From: an uncultured Flavobacteriaceae bacterium
GTDB taxonomy: Bacteria > Bacteroidota > Bacteroidia > Flavobacteriales > Flavobacteriaceae
Reading direction: 5' to 3'
NCBI GenBank assembly: GCA_938009735.1
Contig: CALLIG010000111.1
Span: 1-51,527 of the forward strand
DNA: 51,527 bases
Part shown: positions 50,100 through 51,527 of the stretch, piece by piece
Numbering within the stretch: position 1 is the first letter of the stretch
Layout of the letters: each line of letters starts with the position of its first letter
Position numbers and translations under genes: made by a program
The notes under the pieces: model-generated
Seen by the model: the letters and a program-made list of their open reading frames with translations, nothing else
Told to the model about the DNA's origin: nothing
The model's database searches: none

Positions 50100-51086
50100 T
50101 TAAAGGACCATTAAGTTACATCCTCGAACATCTGAATGATCAAATCGGCCTAATATTTCAAAGCTACCATCGGCATATGACTTACCTAAATCTTGTGTTG
50201 CGATAAAGGAGCATGAATTTATATTTGCCAAATCAATAACATTCAATCCCCCCGTTTTTCCATAAGGCTGAATACTTAAAGGATCTTCAGTATCTCGAAT
50301 ACGTATTTGCATCCAAGCTGGAGTTTTAAAAATTCCGTTGCCCATTGAATATCCTTGTGATAGTAATTCGGTCATTCCATATTCTGAATGAATTTTATCC
50401 ACACCAAAACCTGACTCTAAAGTTTGATGTAATTCGGCTCTTATAACTTCTTTACGTCTTCCTTTCATCCCACCAGTCTCCATTATGATGGTGTTTTTTA
50501 ATTTCAGAGGATGTTTTTCAACAAAGTCTAATAAGGCAAATGAAACACCAATGAGTAAAATTTTGTTTCCTTCAGCATCTAATTTTATTAGTTTGTTTTT
50601 AAGGGATTCAAATTCGTCCAAGTAAAAACCACTATCTGTGTGATTACTTCTTTGAATGAGATCATCTACCATATAGATTAGAGAAGAACCTTGTCGTTCT
50701 AAATAAGATGGAAGTAAAGCAAGAACACAGTAGTCGCTTACAGACCCATAGAACCGTTCAAAACAGCTTAGATAACTTTCTTGGTAAATTGATAGATCAG
50801 TAACATGATGAGCACTTATAGAGGCTCCTGTAGTTCCGCTGCTAGTAAAAAGCGCTTGAGCTTTGCTCTTATCAGAAACTATTGTTTTTGATTTGAAAAA
50901 TTCAATCGGCAGAAAAGGAATTTGATCAACTTCTTTTACGTTGCTCGTTGTCTTTCCTAAATGCAAACAAAATTCTTGATACACCAAATTATGCTGATGT
51001 TGAAACCTAAAAACTTCTAGAGCTGCCGTGTCAAAATCAGACTGGTTTTGTATATTGAATATGTCAGAAATATTTATGGCTTCCAT
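50100..51086 (-). CDS. LuxE/acyl-protein synthetase-like protein
   Basis: 328 residues of the acyl-protein synthetase/PaaK-type adenylation fold: FTSSGTTGASISAHHV (ATP loop), ETGGMKGRRKEV, and IHSEYGMTELLSQGYS. No fatty-acid reductase LuxC or luciferase is nearby, so it is an orphan; these are common in Bacteroidota and called acyl transferases. Substrate unknown. Monocistronic, convergent with tyrS. Confidence 0.88.
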   Translation of the reverse strand: MEAINISDIFNIQNQSDFDTAALEVFRFQHQHNLVYQEFCLHLGKTTSNVKEVDQIPFLPIEFFKSKTIVSDKSKAQALFTSSGTTGASISAHHVTDLSIYQESYLSCFERFYGSVSDYCVLALLPSYLERQGSSLIYMVDDLIQRSNHTDSGFYLDEFESLKNKLIKLDAEGNKILLIGVSFALLDFVEKHPLKLKNTIIMETGGMKGRRKEVIRAELHQTLESGFGVDKIHSEYGMTELLSQGYSMGNGIFKTPAWMQIRIRDTEDPLSIQPYGKTGGLNVIDLANINSCSFIATQDLGKSYADGSFEILGRFDHSDVRGCNLMVL

Positions 51087-51228
51087 TCAAAAAGATTCTC
51101 AAAATATTCGGGCGCTGCTTAACTGATAGGTGGTTTGAATTATATAGCGCCAAAGCCATTTGAACTATTATTTACGATAGTTTTATTAAGACTGAATACA
51201 AAAATACACATACCGCTGGTGTTATAAA

Positions 51229-51266
51229 ACAAAAAAGCCATCACCATAAGGAGAGGGCTTTTTATT
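51229..51266 (-). terminator. Intrinsic terminator after the T9SS cargo gene
   Basis: On the minus strand AAAAAGCC pairs with GGCTTTTTT around a long GC-rich loop; a T-rich tract follows. The loop lowers confidence. Confidence 0.6.
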
Positions 51267-51283
51267 ACTTGAGTTAGCGTGTA

Positions 51284-51527
51284 TTATTTCACAACCAATT
51301 TACGGGTCATGGTTTTATTATTTTCATTCACCTGTAATACATAAACCCCTGAAACGAGTCTTGAAATATTAAGGGTTTTTGTTTTGATTCTATCAGTAAG
51401 TACAATTTCTCCGAAAACATCATAAATGACAATTTCTTTACTACTGTTGGTTTCTGTAGTTATATAAACTACTCCATTTGTAGCAGGATTCGGATAAAGC
51501 TTAAAAGTTGACTGCTTAGAATCAGTA
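51284..51527 (-). CDS. T9SS cargo protein, C-terminal end only
   Basis: The gene enters from the right edge; the last 80 residues are visible, ending in TAA at 51284. They form a type A sorting domain: LYPNPATNGVVYITTE, IVIYDVFGEIV, LNISRLVSGVYVLQV and TRKLVVK. The protein is therefore secreted and probably anchored by type IX secretion, like the large protein at 4044. Its functional domains are outside the window. Confidence 0.9.
   Translation of the reverse strand, partial: TDSKQSTFKLYPNPATNGVVYITTETNSSKEIVIYDVFGEIVLTDRIKTKTLNISRLVSGVYVLQVNENNKTMTRKLVVK

Overview
The window looks like chromosome from a marine-type member of the Flavobacteriaceae (Bacteroidota). The evidence is the low GC content; the many TAnnTTTG promoter elements with no Shine-Dalgarno signals; two proteins with type IX secretion (T9SS) C-terminal sorting domains; a TPP-riboswitch-controlled TonB-dependent receptor; and families typical of the phylum (DUF3098, DUF4271, DUF4296, DUF3127, Bacteroidota-type LeuRS). 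I cannot name the genus. No rRNA, tRNA, CRISPR array, prophage or complete insertion sequence is visible.

Layout. 1-8.5 kb: a sensor kinase cut by the left edge; a TPP riboswitch driving a TonB-dependent receptor (probably thiamin or precursor uptake); a 1071-residue secreted malectin/Kelch/ThuA protein with a T9SS tail; an SRPBCC protein; and a lipoprotein that looks like a Rieske domain without its histidine ligands. 8.6-16.2 kb: greA with a structured leader, an ArsR-SdpI pair, a HIT protein, a histidine kinase with a zinc-ribbon partner, a membrane-associated methyltransferase-like protein, a small beta-barrel protein, a DUF3127 protein with an SSB-like tail, aat, an exported protein and tag. 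16.2-21.8 kb: an accessory-looking island with an SbtA-type bicarbonate permease, two small proteins, a LysR regulator, an unannotated 59-residue membrane protein, an SPFH lipoprotein, an exported protein and a decayed small secreted protein next to an intact likely paralogue. 21.9-27.7 kb: TetR, ABC exporter, HlyD and TolC in one operon, where the ABC ATPase has lost its signature, Walker B and H-loop residues, followed by a thioredoxin-fold protein. 27.7-37.8 kb: TonB-like protein, ftsX-DUF3098-uppP-truB, UbiA-family protein, leuS with a structured leader and an in-frame GC-rich hairpin, SemiSWEET, ald and a zinc membrane peptidase. 37.8-51.5 kb: Lrp and a saccharopine dehydrogenase-like enzyme, DUF423, pckA, GT39-DUF4271-hemD, GT2-pyrC-DUF4296, a nucleotide-sugar-epimerase-like protein, tyrS, a LuxE-like protein and the T9SS tail of a protein cut by the right edge.

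How it fits together. Most genes are housekeeping (translation, envelope, gluconeogenesis, pyrimidine and haem synthesis). The most unusual parts are the export operon with a degenerate ATPase, the SbtA/LysR/SPFH island with a repeated TTATG-N5-CATAA operator, the structured leaders of greA and leuS, and a set of promoters placed so that the predicted transcript starts at the ATG (leaderless). All functional statements rest on sequence reading and family knowledge; no database search was run.
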